From Lagopus muta (lineage: Eukaryota > Chordata > Aves > Galliformes > Phasianidae): a stretch of 64,000 nucleotides of DNA. This document shows, piece after piece, positions 51,853 to 62,701 of this stretch. Each line of letters opens with the position of its first letter. The stretch's first letter is position 1. Both the position numbers and the translations under genes were made by a program. The notes beneath the pieces were generated by a model, which was not told where the DNA came from, did not search any database, and saw nothing but the letters and a program-made list of their open reading frames with translations. Where the stretch lies: NCBI RefSeq assembly GCF_023343835.1, contig NC_064435.1:82346134-82410133 (forward strand), given 5' to 3'.

Positions 51853-53811
51853 TGACTGTAGTTTTGCATCTAACCCATACTTGTGAACTCCTGTTTCAGG
51901 GTTGCTCAGCAGCCATAGAAGTAGTGAATGTGCTCAGCATCTCTGAAAATCAGGCTGTGCAGGTGCCTAGAGAACGTAGAATCAGAAATCTAACTGCCAT
52001 TATCCTATCTGGAAAAAAAAAGGCTTTTTTTCTAATTAATCGAATATGGCTGAAGTATTGGTTCCCACCAGAGGTGGAGCATATGACCTAGTGGATCTCT
52101 TGCTCTTCTGGGTGTGATAAACCTGATACATTTATGTCGTCCAGTAAATGTCATGCTTTTGCTATTTCAGAGCTAAAATGTGGTTACTGAATTCTGGAGT
52201 CTGATCTTCAACATATCTGTTCCATTTTCTAAATTCTACAAAAGCTGGTGCTACATTATGCACAATTTGGGTTGGCAGTATGAGTTGTGACATGACATAT
52301 TTTGCTGAATCTGAAACCTTAGTTCAGGGCCTCCTAATTACATGAAGTTCCCTCTTCTCACGTAGCCCTGGGATAATTGGGTGGTATGGCAGCCTAAAGC
52401 CTTCGGGATGCTAAAATAATCATACATTAACCCTATAAACATATTCTTGCTTTGATGTTATCACCACTAGCTGCTAGAGGAATAATTACAGTTCCCTTGT
52501 GATCAACTTTCATATGATAAGTGTGATAGCAACGATAAAAAGGATGAAAAAAATTGCAAGACACTTGGCATGGTTTTAGTTTGTATGAAGAGTGGACATA
52601 AATTCACAGAAACTGATGCGGTGGATGCCATGTAATGAAATCTTTTGGTCCCATTTCATTACTGCAGGCAAATGGGGCTTGTGCTCAGTGGTGGGGAGCA
52701 GCCACAGGAACTGGTTGTGGCTCACTGGCTGAGATAAGTTTATGCTGTTCCCTTTGGCAAATCATTGTCTTTTAAATTCCTCAATGCTTTGTTCAAAGTA
52801 CAGCTGTGTTTCAATAATAACTTATTTCTGTATAATTCCAGTTCAGTGGTTTTTTATTACATATGCTGCTAACATTTTCACACGAGTACTCCAGCTGTAC
52901 ACCAGTTCTCTGCAGTCAGCACTAACCCAAAATCATGCCAGGAACTGTCTCTATTCATTTCCCAGTTACTAAACTTTTGTAAGCTGAACTATTATACACC
53001 ACTCTCATCTTATTTTCCCTTCATTCCACTGTTGTCTCGACTCTCCAAACCTCTGTTTTTTCTTCATGTTTAGCCCCAAGTTGCTGCCGCAAGGTTTTGC
53101 TGTAGCTATTTACACACAGTATTACCCAAGTACCAAGATTTAAAAGAACTGTCCACTTGTGAATATGAAATCTTGAGCCCTCTCTTTATTTTCCAGTATG
53201 ATTGGGTAATGTGGTGTTCGTAGCAGAACGGGACTAACGATATCAGCTCTATTTAATCACCACATACAAGGAGGCACGGTGTGTATTTCCTCTGCTTTGC
53301 TGTGTCAGTAACCGAGCGTCTAGACCAGAAACGTCATCTGCAGATCTGTCCTCAAGATTAAGCCAAGAAAAAAGTTCAGACTGTGGTGAATTGTGTCCAT
53401 TGGCTGATGGACTGAGAGCTTAGCAGAAACAAGTGTTTCTGTTGTTCAAGCCTGTGCCCAGAGAACGACAGGCTACATCTTCTGAGGTGAATCATTCCTG
53501 CTGCTATAGCAGAAACCACAGCTCAGAATGCATCTCTTTCTCTGTTTTTTATTACATGTAACTACAACCATAGCAAAGCCTCAATAAATGTAAGTTAAAA
53601 ATGAACAGGAGAAGAAATGAAGGATTCGTTTTCAGTTTGAGAGACCTTAATGCAACTTCCCAGCCATATGCACGTATGTGTGGAATAAACAGTTGTGGAG
53701 GACACTGGTGTCCTTCAGCAGATTTTAATACATGTATTTTAATACATGGACCACTGCTTAGAAAACATGATGGAGAATTCATCACATTCATTTTTATGTG
53801 TATTCTGAATC

Positions 53812-53876
53812 AGGCTTTGCACCCGTGTCTCTAGAGGTAGACAGCCAGTGCAGTAATCCACTGTGCTACCAGCGCT
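53812..53876 (-). mobile_element. tRNA-derived SINE head (MIR or related)
   Basis: On the minus strand the piece reads GTAGCACAGTGGATTACTGC, later GAGACACGGGTGCAAAGCC. This resembles a pol III A box (TRGCNNAGYNGG) and, about 35 bases on, a B box (GGTTCRANNCC). The spacing fits a tRNA-derived SINE head. It has no cloverleaf potential as a tRNA gene and is called a relic. Confidence 0.
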
Positions 53877-55500
53877 CTCCTCAGTGCTTCTCTTGGGTTG
53901 CCTTCTGTATGACACTTATTCTAGTGAAGTTAAGCTCCAACCTCAGGCCTTTTCTGTTTGTTTCTTTGCATTTTATGATTTTTTAAGGTGATTTTGCTAA
54001 TCTATTCAGACTGCTGATTTGCACTCTAAGATACACTTTCAGCTGCTTCTGATAGGGAAATGACATAGAGCAAAGCAGCTTAATCAAACAAATCCAGAAG
54101 GACAGTGTGAACTGAGTACATCAGGTACATAATTTTAAGAATGGAGTGCTTTAAAGTATATAATTTCATGAACTGAATTCATAAACTTATTTATTTGCAG
54201 TTGCCATTTAATCAAATGTAATAACCAGTGAATTTAGAAAGCCACAGCAGTCTGTTATCAGTTTGCAACAAGTTGCAGGAAAAATTTTGCATGACTGTTA
54301 GGATCTCAGGATGTTCTTACAGGCACAAATCTCAAATAACATAACCCTTTGTTGTAGGGACCCAGACCACCGATTGCAAGCTGAAACTGTGGACTTCAAA
54401 TGTCTTCTGGCCTTTCTAATCACTCTGAGCTCTCTTGAGGAAGACACAGATGTCTGTGCACTATGCTTAGAAAACATTTCTTTCAAGAGTCGAGATTTCC
54501 ACTCAGTGAATCATTTCAGGTAACAGCTCTGTTATGCTCATTTTAATAATAGTGGTTTGGGGTTTTTTTCATTTTCAAGTTTCAGTTTAGATAGAGCAGA
54601 GTTCCTTCTGATCACCAAAGTCATTGAAAGGGGGAGGGGGAAAGATGTTTAGTAGCATATCTACCCAATCTACCCTCTACCAGATCTTCCCTCTCTCATT
54701 AAGAGAGATCTCACCTTACTTGTGTCTCACTGAAGGAAACACGAATGTGAACTTATTATCTATAATATAAGTCAAAGACCAAAATGAAGGAAAATAGAAA
54801 AAGTTTTGAAAACAGTTTCTTCTTGATTATCCTTCATTTAAAAATCAAGACAATTGAATGATAAATGAAAGTATAAGTTTCAACAATATGACTCAAATCC
54901 TTTCATCCACATTTTCTTATCGTTCAGATACTTTCCAAGTACTGAGTCTTCTTTTCATGGCTAAGTATTTTCCTATATGAATGCTCCAGAAATGATTGAA
55001 ACCGCTTCTCTCTCATAGGCCCTCTGGTCCACGAGCCGGTGTTGCTCTGCCATGAGAAAACTTCTGCTGACAGTTTTTTGTGGTAGCTGTGAAAATAATT
55101 TCATTGTACCAGCAGAAGAATTCTTTTTGCCTGTCTTAATCCTACCTCTGCCATGGACAGTCTAATTGCACGCATGTGGGTGACTGTTTTGACAAGCATA
55201 GAGCTCTACCAGCTAGTTACATCTTTGCGTGCTGCAGCAGAAGTGTATCTACCCTAGTTATAATTTCCATCAGCAATATTGTGCTTTTGCCAATATGGCT
55301 TATCTTATCATTGTCTGAATGCTGATGAAAGTGTAGCTCTGCACACGTAGCTGTGAACATAAGCTGCTTTTGGTAGTGTAGCTCAGTTGTAACACCAGCT
55401 GTAAATCATACCCTTTTGTACATCTGCCTCTTCTAAGTAGGCCTGCACAACTTTACAGCAGAGACCTGGCCCGAGGCAATTTTGCCTCTGGTTTAAGGAG

Positions 55501-55524
55501 GCACAAATTTAAGCACAAATTTAA
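55501..55524 (+). repeat. Perfect 12-base tandem duplication
   Basis: GCACAAATTTAA occurs twice in direct succession. A recent slippage-type duplication. Confidence 0.
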
Positions 55525-56145
55525 GTAGGTACAAAGCACAAGGGGCCCTTTTCATGATCATTTACGGGACAGTTTCTTCTGCTCCCCCTTGATTCTTTGT
55601 TCACTGCATCCTCTGGCCATTTTTTCCCCGGTTGTTGTGTTCCTCTCTTCTCTTCCCCAAATCCTGTCACTGCAGCCTCCCCCAAGTTACATTAATCTCT
55701 GCCCTTGAAAGTTGTCCCTCTTTTCCTCTCCCTGCAGGGTAACTGCTCCCTTGCATACTTTCTTCATGACTGCTGCCTCACTTCCTATTTCTTCACCTCT
55801 CTGCTGCTTCCTGGCCCTGTCTGTTTTCTCCTGCTTTGTGGGCGCATCTCAAAGCACCGTCTACCGTGTTTCCCCTGGGCTGGTTGGGGTTTCCTTCTTC
55901 CCCACACAGTTTTCTACTCGCAGCTTTTCAGCTATATTTAGCTATGGCATGAAGTTAAGAAAATAAAAATGTAGGCTGAAGCGATCAAGGAAAACATCCT
56001 AACGGTAGCATCTGCAAGAGTATGGGCCAAGCTCCAGAGGGAAGCTGTTGAATACTCCCTAATTGAGGATGCTTTAAACTAACGTGGTACTGCATAGAGC
56101 TGTACTGTGGCAGTCACATGGAATGAACAGCAGTATTCTTAATTT

Positions 56146-56207
56146 TAGCAGGGGATTGAACTTGATCTCCAGAGGTCCTCTCCAACCCCTATGGTTCTGT
56201 GACACGC
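56146..56207 (+). mobile_element. Very short CR1 3' tail fragment
   Basis: GCAGGGGATTGAACTTGATC, then GGTCCTCTCCAACCCCTATG and GTTCTGTGA, match the last roughly 55 bases of CR1. It is strongly 5'-truncated. Confidence 0.
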
Positions 56208-57654
56208 TATAAAGCCAACAGATAGTAAATAATGCTTTAGGTGGATGTTACTGCCTTCCTTCAGCTCCTGGTGTCTCTGCTGGTGCCACAGCATCTTTTG
56301 AACAGCTGCAAATGAATAAATGGGCATTTATTTTGTTTGTCAGGGGTTTCAGAATCAGCTCTCCATAACAGATTGGACATAGGGAAACACACAGCTGGCT
56401 CACTGCTTGCCTACACTAGGGAAAATAATCCCATTTAAACTAACAATCAATGAGGTGTGAGAGGCTGGGTGGTCAGTAAGATTGAATATGTCGTGCTCAG
56501 TACCAAAGCACAAACTGGGCACTAAACGTTAACTTATTTTTCCACGCGTGTGTTTTTTGCATTTCCTGGCAGCAAACACTTCTCAGCAACAATGAGGAGT
56601 CTCAAATGAAGCAGAAGTATTGCAGTGGGTGGCTCTGCTTACCGTTGTTCTTTTTCCCACTCCGTCTCTACACGTAGCACGTGGGCTATACAACTTGTTT
56701 CTGAGGCTGTACAGTAGTGATCAGAGAACTGTTTGAGACTATAAATGTCAAACATCTGCTTGTTAGTTTGTCACGCTACAGTTTGGAGCAGTTCAGGCAA
56801 TAAGTAGGCTGTGCCATTCCAAAATTTGCTAGGCAATTAAGTACGCACAGGTAGATTTTACTTGGTTTTATCCATGTAAAACACTCTACTTTTTAAAATC
56901 ATCCTCTTTTGGGAATTTTGGTTATTAAAATTATAATAACACTCTTTTGTGCTCCTGCTGTTCTTTTTCACTGACAGGGATCAAGGACAGGCTAGTTGCT
57001 TGCACATCACTTTAGCCTGTCCCTACAGTTACCATTTTTATACAGGAAATAAATCTTAAAGTTTCCTGAAAGAATGGGTTGCAGTTGTTGATCTTCCCCA
57101 GAAAGGATTTAGAAACATTGACTATTGCTAAAATTGCTTTGTGGAATACTTTATGCAACTTTTTATGCCCTGAAAAGAAGGGCTGGGGAAGGGAGTCCTT
57201 CATCAAGGTGGTCCAGTCCCAGGGCTGCTCTGCACTGCATCTGCCAGAGACTCCCACGGTGAAAGGAGAGAAGATGGGAAAGCAACTGAGGCAGCCAGAG
57301 GCTCCCACCGGTCCTACAGTATGCCCAACATTCAGTGGTACATGGGGGAAAAAGCAGTCTGGGTTTCATGCTGCCTTTGTATTTCCAGATGAGTCCTCAG
57401 GCTAGAGGTGTTGTTCTTAGCTGGCTAGGTGAGTCAGCTGCAGGTCTGCTTTGCACTGCTGAAATGGCTTGAAGCAAACAGGGAGCAAACACTTCACATG
57501 CGAGCTCTTCTTTTTGCTGTGTGTTATCAGTAAAATGCTGCTGAGGAGAGGACATCAAGCAGTGGGGATGGCTTTGTACATGAGAAAACCACACTAGGAT
57601 TTAGAGGGAAAGATGAGTCTTATTGCCAGCCCTGCAACTGCTATCCTGTTGAGA

Positions 57655-57735
57655 CGTGAGGCAAACTGCTTAAACACTGTGCTACCCTGAGTTTTCTTTC
57701 ACCCGCCAAAGGGTGATAGCAAGATAAATTTGCAC
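57655..57735 (+). mobile_element. Possible MIR/L2 relic
   Basis: GTGAGGCAAACTGCTTAAAC, then TGTGCTACCCTGAGTTTTCT and AAGGGTGATAGCAAG, loosely follows the MIR order (GGGCAAGTTACTTAACC, TGTGCCTCAGTTTCC, AAATGGGGATAATA). Tentative. Confidence 0.
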
Positions 57736-59118
57736 TGAAGCAGTGGCCTTGACTTTCAGATCATCCAAAGCTGCCCTTGGAGATATGGGTGGGGTGGCTG
57801 CAAGAGCAAGTTTCACCACTCTGCCCGTATCTCCCTGGCTGCAGGATTTTCAGAGGCCAGGATAGCTGAGCATGGTGGTGCATCACATTTACCCACATAC
57901 GGAAAATGGGGATGTTGTATGATATCGTGTCATCTGACAGCATCTGCTGCTGGTACTACATGGTGTGCCATCTTGCGTTGTTTTCCTCTGCTGGAATTCA
58001 TCAAGCTTAGCCTTCCAAGCATTTTGCAGGAAATATGTTTAATTGAACTTCCCACTTTTTTTTTTTTTTCCCCCTGGATAATTACCCTGCCTTTATGGTG
58101 GACACACTTGACAGTTCTGCTTTTACTCTCAAGGAGTTTTTGATTTAAGAAACCTATATTTCACTTGGAGAAGCAGCCCCTCAAAGCCAAAACAAAATCC
58201 TAAACCTAGAGGAGACCTAACAGTGGCATGTTTATTCAAGAAATACTCGGTTGAAATGTAAAGGAAATTTGAGCATTTCTCTTGGTCTTAAGGTTTATAC
58301 AGACTTATTTCTCAATGCCCTCGGGGCAGCATTCTCTGTTCCTCCAAGTGCACTTTTCCCTGTGTTAGGATGTCAGCTGAATTCTGCCTCCTGGCAGGAG
58401 CGAGGCTGTCAGGCACAGGGCAGGGGCAAGGGGACGAGGAGATGTCAGTTTTGCTGCACCAGATGCTGTGAGCTGGAGCGGCGGATGGGACCTCTGATAC
58501 TGGTAATCTCCTCTGCAGCTGGGCAGGGAGAGGAGCTGGACTCACCCAGCCTTTGGATGCAGCCTGGAAGTCAGGGCCTGCTCTGACTCCTGCAGCATGT
58601 ACCTTGGCTAGTAAGAACTGACTTACACATAGCTGTTTTGGCTGAGAGTGATAAGTAAGCATTGCAAGAAATTAAAGTAACTTCTCAATACTGTGATCTA
58701 AAGCAGAAGACACTGGCAATGTCTAACAAGAGTAGAAAAAAACTGATGTTCTAGTTAATCTTTACCTCCCCTTTTAATGCCAACGTTTGCTTTGGTCTCC
58801 TCGCTTTAAGACATCATTTTATCCTCAAGCTGCAGCCTTCATGTAAGCTACATATCCTGTTTGTCTTCTCTCCTTGATCAGCTTTAATAACCACCTCTGA
58901 TATTCGAACTGTAGGTAGGGGAAGAGTTGTCCTTCTCCTGGGACTGCAGCAGGTGACATTCCTGTCAGCAATATGGCTCTGTCACCCAGTGAGTGCTTTT
59001 AATGGAACTAATGATACAGAAAATACCATCACTGAACAACTTCTTGTGTATGCACTGTTGTTACTGGTATTTAACAATGCAGCGTAGGAGCAGAGAGGTG
59101 TGTGAGGATGTGTAGGAG

Positions 59119-59322
59119 ATGAAGAAAGTCTTCTTGCTCCTTATCATGTTTACCATCACTGCTGAGAATTGCTGTCACGATATCCAGAAAGTGCACAAAC
59201 CATGTGCACTCTTAGGAAAACAGCAACTTGGTACTTTGGTTGTACAAATAGAGGAGATGGGACGAAACACAGAACGCAGATGGAAAGAAACACAGAATGA
59301 AAGGGTTATCTGTATCACTTAA
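59119..59322 (+). other. 67-codon frame with signal-peptide-like start, probably chance
   Basis: The ATG frame begins MKKVFLLLIMFTITA, a textbook-looking signal peptide, then has a short Cys-bearing tail without the spacing of any peptide family I know. A single unspliced short frame in a gene desert is weak evidence. Confidence 0.
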
Positions 59323-60065
59323 GCGAAGCAGTAACATTTGAGGGAGTCATTTTACTCATAAAAGTGGTTTCTACTAGGCAAAAGTTATATCTACTTTCCC
59401 TTTCGCTGGAATGAACAAATGAAAACTTCTGCTCAAGATTTCACATGCAGTCTCAGACCGCAGTGGGTTTTGACATCTGTAATGGTTCATAAAAGTTCAA
59501 ATGATGGAAAGTTTGAAAACTGCATTTTAATTTCTCTTGCCCAGTGATAGCCCAGACTCAATTCCTAAGCTGCTAAAGACACAGAACTTTAGGCTCTTTC
59601 ATAAACTTTGATAGTTACTGTTTTCCAGTTATTACATAACTTTTTTTAATCTACAGCATTAATGTAACATGCACTGATTCACTTTTCATTAAATTTTTTT
59701 CTGTAAAAGAAGAGGTGCTTATAACGTAAAAATGTGTGATTTAAAAATTCATCACATCTTTTCCCCAAGCAATAAAATCCCGTTTCTCTTTCCAGCGTGA
59801 GATTTAGAATACTCGCATTATTTGCATTTCCATGCTTCTAGGGCAGATTTGAAATGCTGAAGTGAACACAGATCCAGTTTCCCTGGCCAGTCCTCCTGTG
59901 CAGGGTCTGCCTGAGCACCTTGAAGGTAGGAAATGCAGGGAGGGGGGTCAGAAACGTGACGGAGAGGTGGCCTGAAGCTCTTCAAGGAGCGTTCCAGAGG
60001 CTTTAGCCACAGGTGAATTAGATGTGAGCTGCCAGCCTGTAGAGAACACCGGTTGAAACGACAGC

Positions 60066-60079
60066 AACATATGCAAATA
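60066..60079 (+). promoter_or_regulatory. Octamer motif ATGCAAAT
   Basis: The perfect POU/octamer site ATGCAAAT (60071-60078) sits in ACATATGCAAATATC, about 1.9 kb upstream of the first coding exon and about 1.5 kb from the CpG-island edge. Single octamers also occur by chance. Confidence 0.
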
Positions 60080-61728
60080 TCTGTGCAAACAAGGCCTGAG
60101 GTTGTGAACTCTGGGCCTAACCTACGGCTGGTTTATATGAACGCACATCTGAGCTGAAACCGTGGCAGTCTTCTAGTGTGAACATAAACGTTCTGAGGGC
60201 CAAGCTTGCAGTGGACAACTGCAGTTCAGTTCTGGGTTTAATTCGATGCCTGAAAGCAAAGATATTCATGTAAAGATGTGAGACACCTGCAGTGCTGTTA
60301 GATTTACTGACACCTTTACAGCTGCAGGTTGGCAGTTGGAATAGGGACAAGGATGAAAAAGGTGAAAGCACTTTGCACTGAATTTATTTTTAATGACCTC
60401 TCTTCATTGTGTTTGTTTGTTTGTTTTCATAAAGTAAGAACCCCATAGCCAAACAATTGCACTTTCTAATGCCTACTGTCTGGTGGGGTAAGCTGCACGC
60501 AGCTGTTCTGTCAGTCATCAGTTTGGCTCTGATGGATCTGTTGGCACTGAAATTTGCACACGAAGCTCACAGGTAGCACTGCACAAGGCCTGGTTGGCAG
60601 CAGTTCAGCTTGCCGACACGGCCACAGCAAAGACCCCTAAGGTAAAGCTGAAGGTCTGTCTTCCGAATACGCCTGTGTACCTTTCACGTTGGCAGTTTTG
60701 GCATTTCCAGATCACCAGAACAGCAGATGTTTTACTTGCAGCCTGAAAGGGAGGATGGTTATCCCTGGGACAAAGCACAGCTCACATCTTTGGAGTGGGC
60801 TATGCGTACTCCTGACAGGGGTGCCTTTATGCGGGATGGGCAGAGTTAAGGCAAACTTAACACGGATGCCTCGCAGGCAAAAGAGCTGGTACCTGGGATG
60901 CCTCTCCCTCTCCATGCCAATCCCTCTCCATATGAATCCCCTTGCAGACTGAGCTAGGCTACCAGGTCTCTGGCACCAGCCGGGTGCCCCCAGGCCACAC
61001 CTCGACTCCCTTAGTGCCAGCTGCTGACTTCAGGTCCCACCTCCCAAATAGCAGAGCTAAGAGGCCAGGCTTTATTAGCTTAGAAATAGCGTTAATAACC
61101 ATTTCCTTAAAGAGAAAGCCAGCTCCTCATCGAGGCACTCCTCGCAACCAGTTTTATTTGACTTTTTTTTTTTTTTTTTCTCCCTCCCATCGAGCTCTCG
61201 GGATGGAGAGTTTACACATTGTGAGTGCATAAAACTAAAGTATTTGCCACACAGCTCCGGACTGGCTTTCCAGCCAGATCCCTGTGACAACCTGCCTCCA
61301 TCACCTGTTGAATCTTCCAGCTCACACTGCGGTACCACGACAGGGAGGAGCACACCCCGCTGCGTGCACGCACTCTGTAACCAGGTGCACCGCACAGCCC
61401 CCGCTCACACACAACGCGTTCTTGGAATGAGGTTTTGTTCAGCCTGTTTTGTTTCATCTGAGAGACTCCTGACCCCCGCGGGGACCCACAAACGTGCAGG
61501 ATGAGCACTCCGTGAGGTAAAAAGTAAAGAAAAAGGGGACGGCAGGCAGCCGGCCGTGCCCGGGAGCTGCCTGGCGGCGGCGGCCGTCACCTGGCGAGGT
61601 GCGGGGGGGCCCCGCCGAGAGCCGCGCGGCAGCGGCTCCCCCCTGCCCGGGGCACCCCGCGGGCCGGGCCGGGATGCTCCGCGCCCCAGGCGGCGACGGC
61701 GGCGCGTCCCCGGGAGGGAGCCGGCCGC

Positions 61729-61736
61729 CACGTGAT
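61729..61736 (+). promoter_or_regulatory. Canonical E-box CACGTGAT
   Basis: CACGTGAT, preceded by GCCGC, is a full palindromic E-box of the USF/MYC/MiT type in the proximal promoter. Its place in the CpG island about 250 bases upstream of the start codon makes it a plausible bHLH-ZIP site. Occupancy is not shown. Confidence 0.
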
Positions 61737-61767
61737 GCGGTCCTTATCGGGCCGCGCGGGGCAGCGC

Positions 61768-61793
61768 GGGGGCGGGCCGGGGGCGGGGGCGGC
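61768..61793 (+). promoter_or_regulatory. Cluster of GC boxes (SP/KLF-type sites)
   Basis: Overlapping GGGGCGGG-type boxes lie about 200 bases upstream of the start codon. This is a usual SP1/KLF arrangement in TATA-less promoters. The role is inferred from the motif and its position only. Confidence 0.
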
Positions 61794-61904
61794 CGCGCAG
61801 CGCGGCGCGGTGGGGTCCCGAAGCGCGCCCATCGCTCCCCTGCGGGGAGGCGCGGAGGACGGGAAGTTAGCGCGGAGTTGATGAACTTTGCACATCCCCA
61901 GAAA

Positions 61905-61913
61905 CGCCATTTT
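61905..61913 (-). promoter_or_regulatory. YY1-type site (AAAATGGCG on the minus strand)
   Basis: CGCCATTTT on the plus strand is the reverse of the AAnATGGCG core of YY1 sites. Such sites in vertebrate CpG promoters usually lie just downstream of the transcription start. If that holds here, transcription starts a little upstream of 61,905, giving a 5' UTR of roughly 100 bases or more. Inference from motif and position. Confidence 0.
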
Positions 61914-61983
61914 GATTCCTTTTTCCGGAACAAGTTCGTGGCTCCCCGGCGGGCGCGCTGCCCCCGGCGCCCATCCCGGCGGC

Positions 61984-62023
61984 ATGTCGCGGCGCAAGCA
62001 GCCCAGCCCCAGCAAAGTGCGCC
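61984..62023 (+). CDS. First coding exon (partial gene) of a NuRD-recruiting, probably zinc-finger transcription regulator
   Basis: The ATG at 61984 has G at -3 and opens 13 codons, MSRRKQPSPSKVR, plus one base; GTAAGT, a consensus splice donor, begins at 62024. The exon lies inside a dense CpG island. MSRRKQ-x-x-P at the extreme N-terminus is the RBBP4/7-binding, NuRD-recruiting motif of SALL, FOG/ZFPM, BCL11 and ZNF521/ZNF423 proteins, whose first coding exon is similarly tiny. In those families the motif docks in the nucleus on the histone-chaperone subunit of the NuRD deacetylase and gives repression, while later exons carry C2H2 fingers. The residues after the motif (PSPSKVR) do not match any member I can recall: the others have AKPQH, SxPRQIK, GxPQHL or AKPRS at this point. 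I therefore give no symbol. Later exons lie beyond the window. The donor leaves phase 1. The family call is firm on the motif, but the exact gene is unknown. Confidence 0.
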
Positions 62024-62029
62024 GTAAGT
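62024..62029 (+). other. Splice donor of the first coding exon
   Basis: GTAAGT follows GTGCGCC directly and matches the U1 consensus at all six intronic positions. It ends the open frame after 13 codons plus one base. The frame in the genomic sequence stays open past the donor only because the flanking DNA is GC-rich and poor in stop codons. Confidence 0.
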
Positions 62030-62124
62030 ACCGCGGGCCGCGCGCAACGCGGCGCTCCCCGCCCGCTGCTCCCCGGCGGCGAGGAGACGAGAGGAGAGCA
62101 GGAGTGGAGAGGAGGAAAATAAAC

Positions 62125-62163
62125 TTTTCTTCTTTTTTTTTTTTTCCTTCTCCCCCCCCTTCG
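62125..62163. repeat. Pyrimidine tract
   Basis: About 38 bases of pure C/T (T-rich, then C-rich) lie roughly 100 bases after the first splice donor. It is not followed closely by a convincing AG acceptor. Confidence 0.
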
Positions 62164-62367
62164 GGTGTGCGGGGGGGTGGGGAGGGAGCAGCTCGCGGTG
62201 GTGCGAATTTGCAAGCGCTTGTCGGGGGGGAAGGAAAAGTTTCCTTTTAAAAAAAAGGGGAGGAAAAAAGTTTGGCTGCCAGCGGTGGAGATGATGATGA
62301 GTTCGTGCAGCCTCCCTCTTCCCTTCCCCCGCTCCTCCCTCTCCTCTCCTCCCTCCGCGGCTCCTGG

Positions 62368-62368
<1 letters not shown>

Positions 62369-62400
<32 letters not shown>
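62369..62400 (+). repeat. 32-base poly-T tract inside the CpG island
   Basis: An uninterrupted run of 32 T lies between pyrimidine-rich flanks and is followed by a CCCCTTCCCTGTTGCAG-type 3' splice-site sequence. It could act as a polypyrimidine tract, or be the reverse of a poly-A tail from an insertion. Run length is uncertain because such tracts are unstable in cloning and sequencing. Confidence 0.
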
Positions 62401-62417
62401 CCCCTTCCCTGTTGCAG

Positions 62418-62699
62418 ACTTTCTACCAACCAGCGGCACCGGCCGCGGCGTTCTGCCTTCGGGACCTGATGCTCATCCATATTAAACCGTCTGAGCTCAG
62501 GAATCCGGCCAGATCATCCCCCCCTCCCGCTGCAAAGTTTATTTTTAACCAGCCAGCGCCGCGATTGGGATGGGGCTGCGAGGAAGCCACCTCTCGTAGC
62601 CCGGCGCCGGCAGCCCCCGGCCCGCAGCCCTTTAACTTCTCCCCGGGGCCCGCCCGGAGGCCGCAGCGAGGAGGCCGGGATGCAGGCGGCCCTCCGCAG
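62418..62699 (+). other. Candidate alternative or non-coding 5' exon in intron 1
   Basis: A strong acceptor (poly-T tract, then TTGCAG ending at 62417) and a CAG|GT donor at 62699/62700 frame a block of exactly 282 bases. One frame is open across all 94 codons and contains an ATG at 62469. However, the first coding exon ends in phase 1, and splicing it here as coding would hit TAA at 62483-62485 after about 22 more residues. The block can therefore only be an alternative first coding exon starting at 62469, a 5' UTR exon, or not an exon at all. The DNA is GC-rich, so the open frame is weak evidence. I do not recognise the translation. Confidence 0.
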
Positions 62700-62701
62700 G
62701 T

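Larger units (their letters stand above)
51853..56145. other. Intergenic, no gene seen
   Basis: Apart from the tRNA-SINE relic at 53812 and the 12-base duplication at 55501, nothing recognisable was found. Confidence 0.
56208..61529. other. Upstream flank of the CpG-island gene
   Basis: Unique-looking DNA with a possible MIR relic at 57655, a T-run at 58054-58069, the octamer at 60071, a T-run at 61164-61179 and no exon. By position this is the proximal 5' flank of the gene starting at 61984. Confidence 0.

Noticed and set aside
53812..53876. A tRNA gene, because of A- and B-box-like blocks
   Set aside because: No acceptor or anticodon stems can be drawn and the boxes are degenerate. A SINE relic is the better reading.
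59119..59322. Short secreted-peptide gene suggested by MKKVFLLLIMFTITA
   Set aside because: A hydrophobic 15-mer after an ATG is easy to obtain by chance. The tail has no known cysteine pattern and no second exon was seen.
61984..62023. Assigning the right-end gene to SALL, FOG/ZFPM, BCL11 or ZNF521/423
   Set aside because: Only the shared MSRRKQxxP motif matches, and the residues after it differ from each family, so a symbol would be a guess.
61454..62047. 197-codon minus-strand frame opposite the first coding exon, considered as a divergent gene
   Set aside because: It is the antisense shadow of the island, Arg/Pro/Ala-rich, without domain or splice support.
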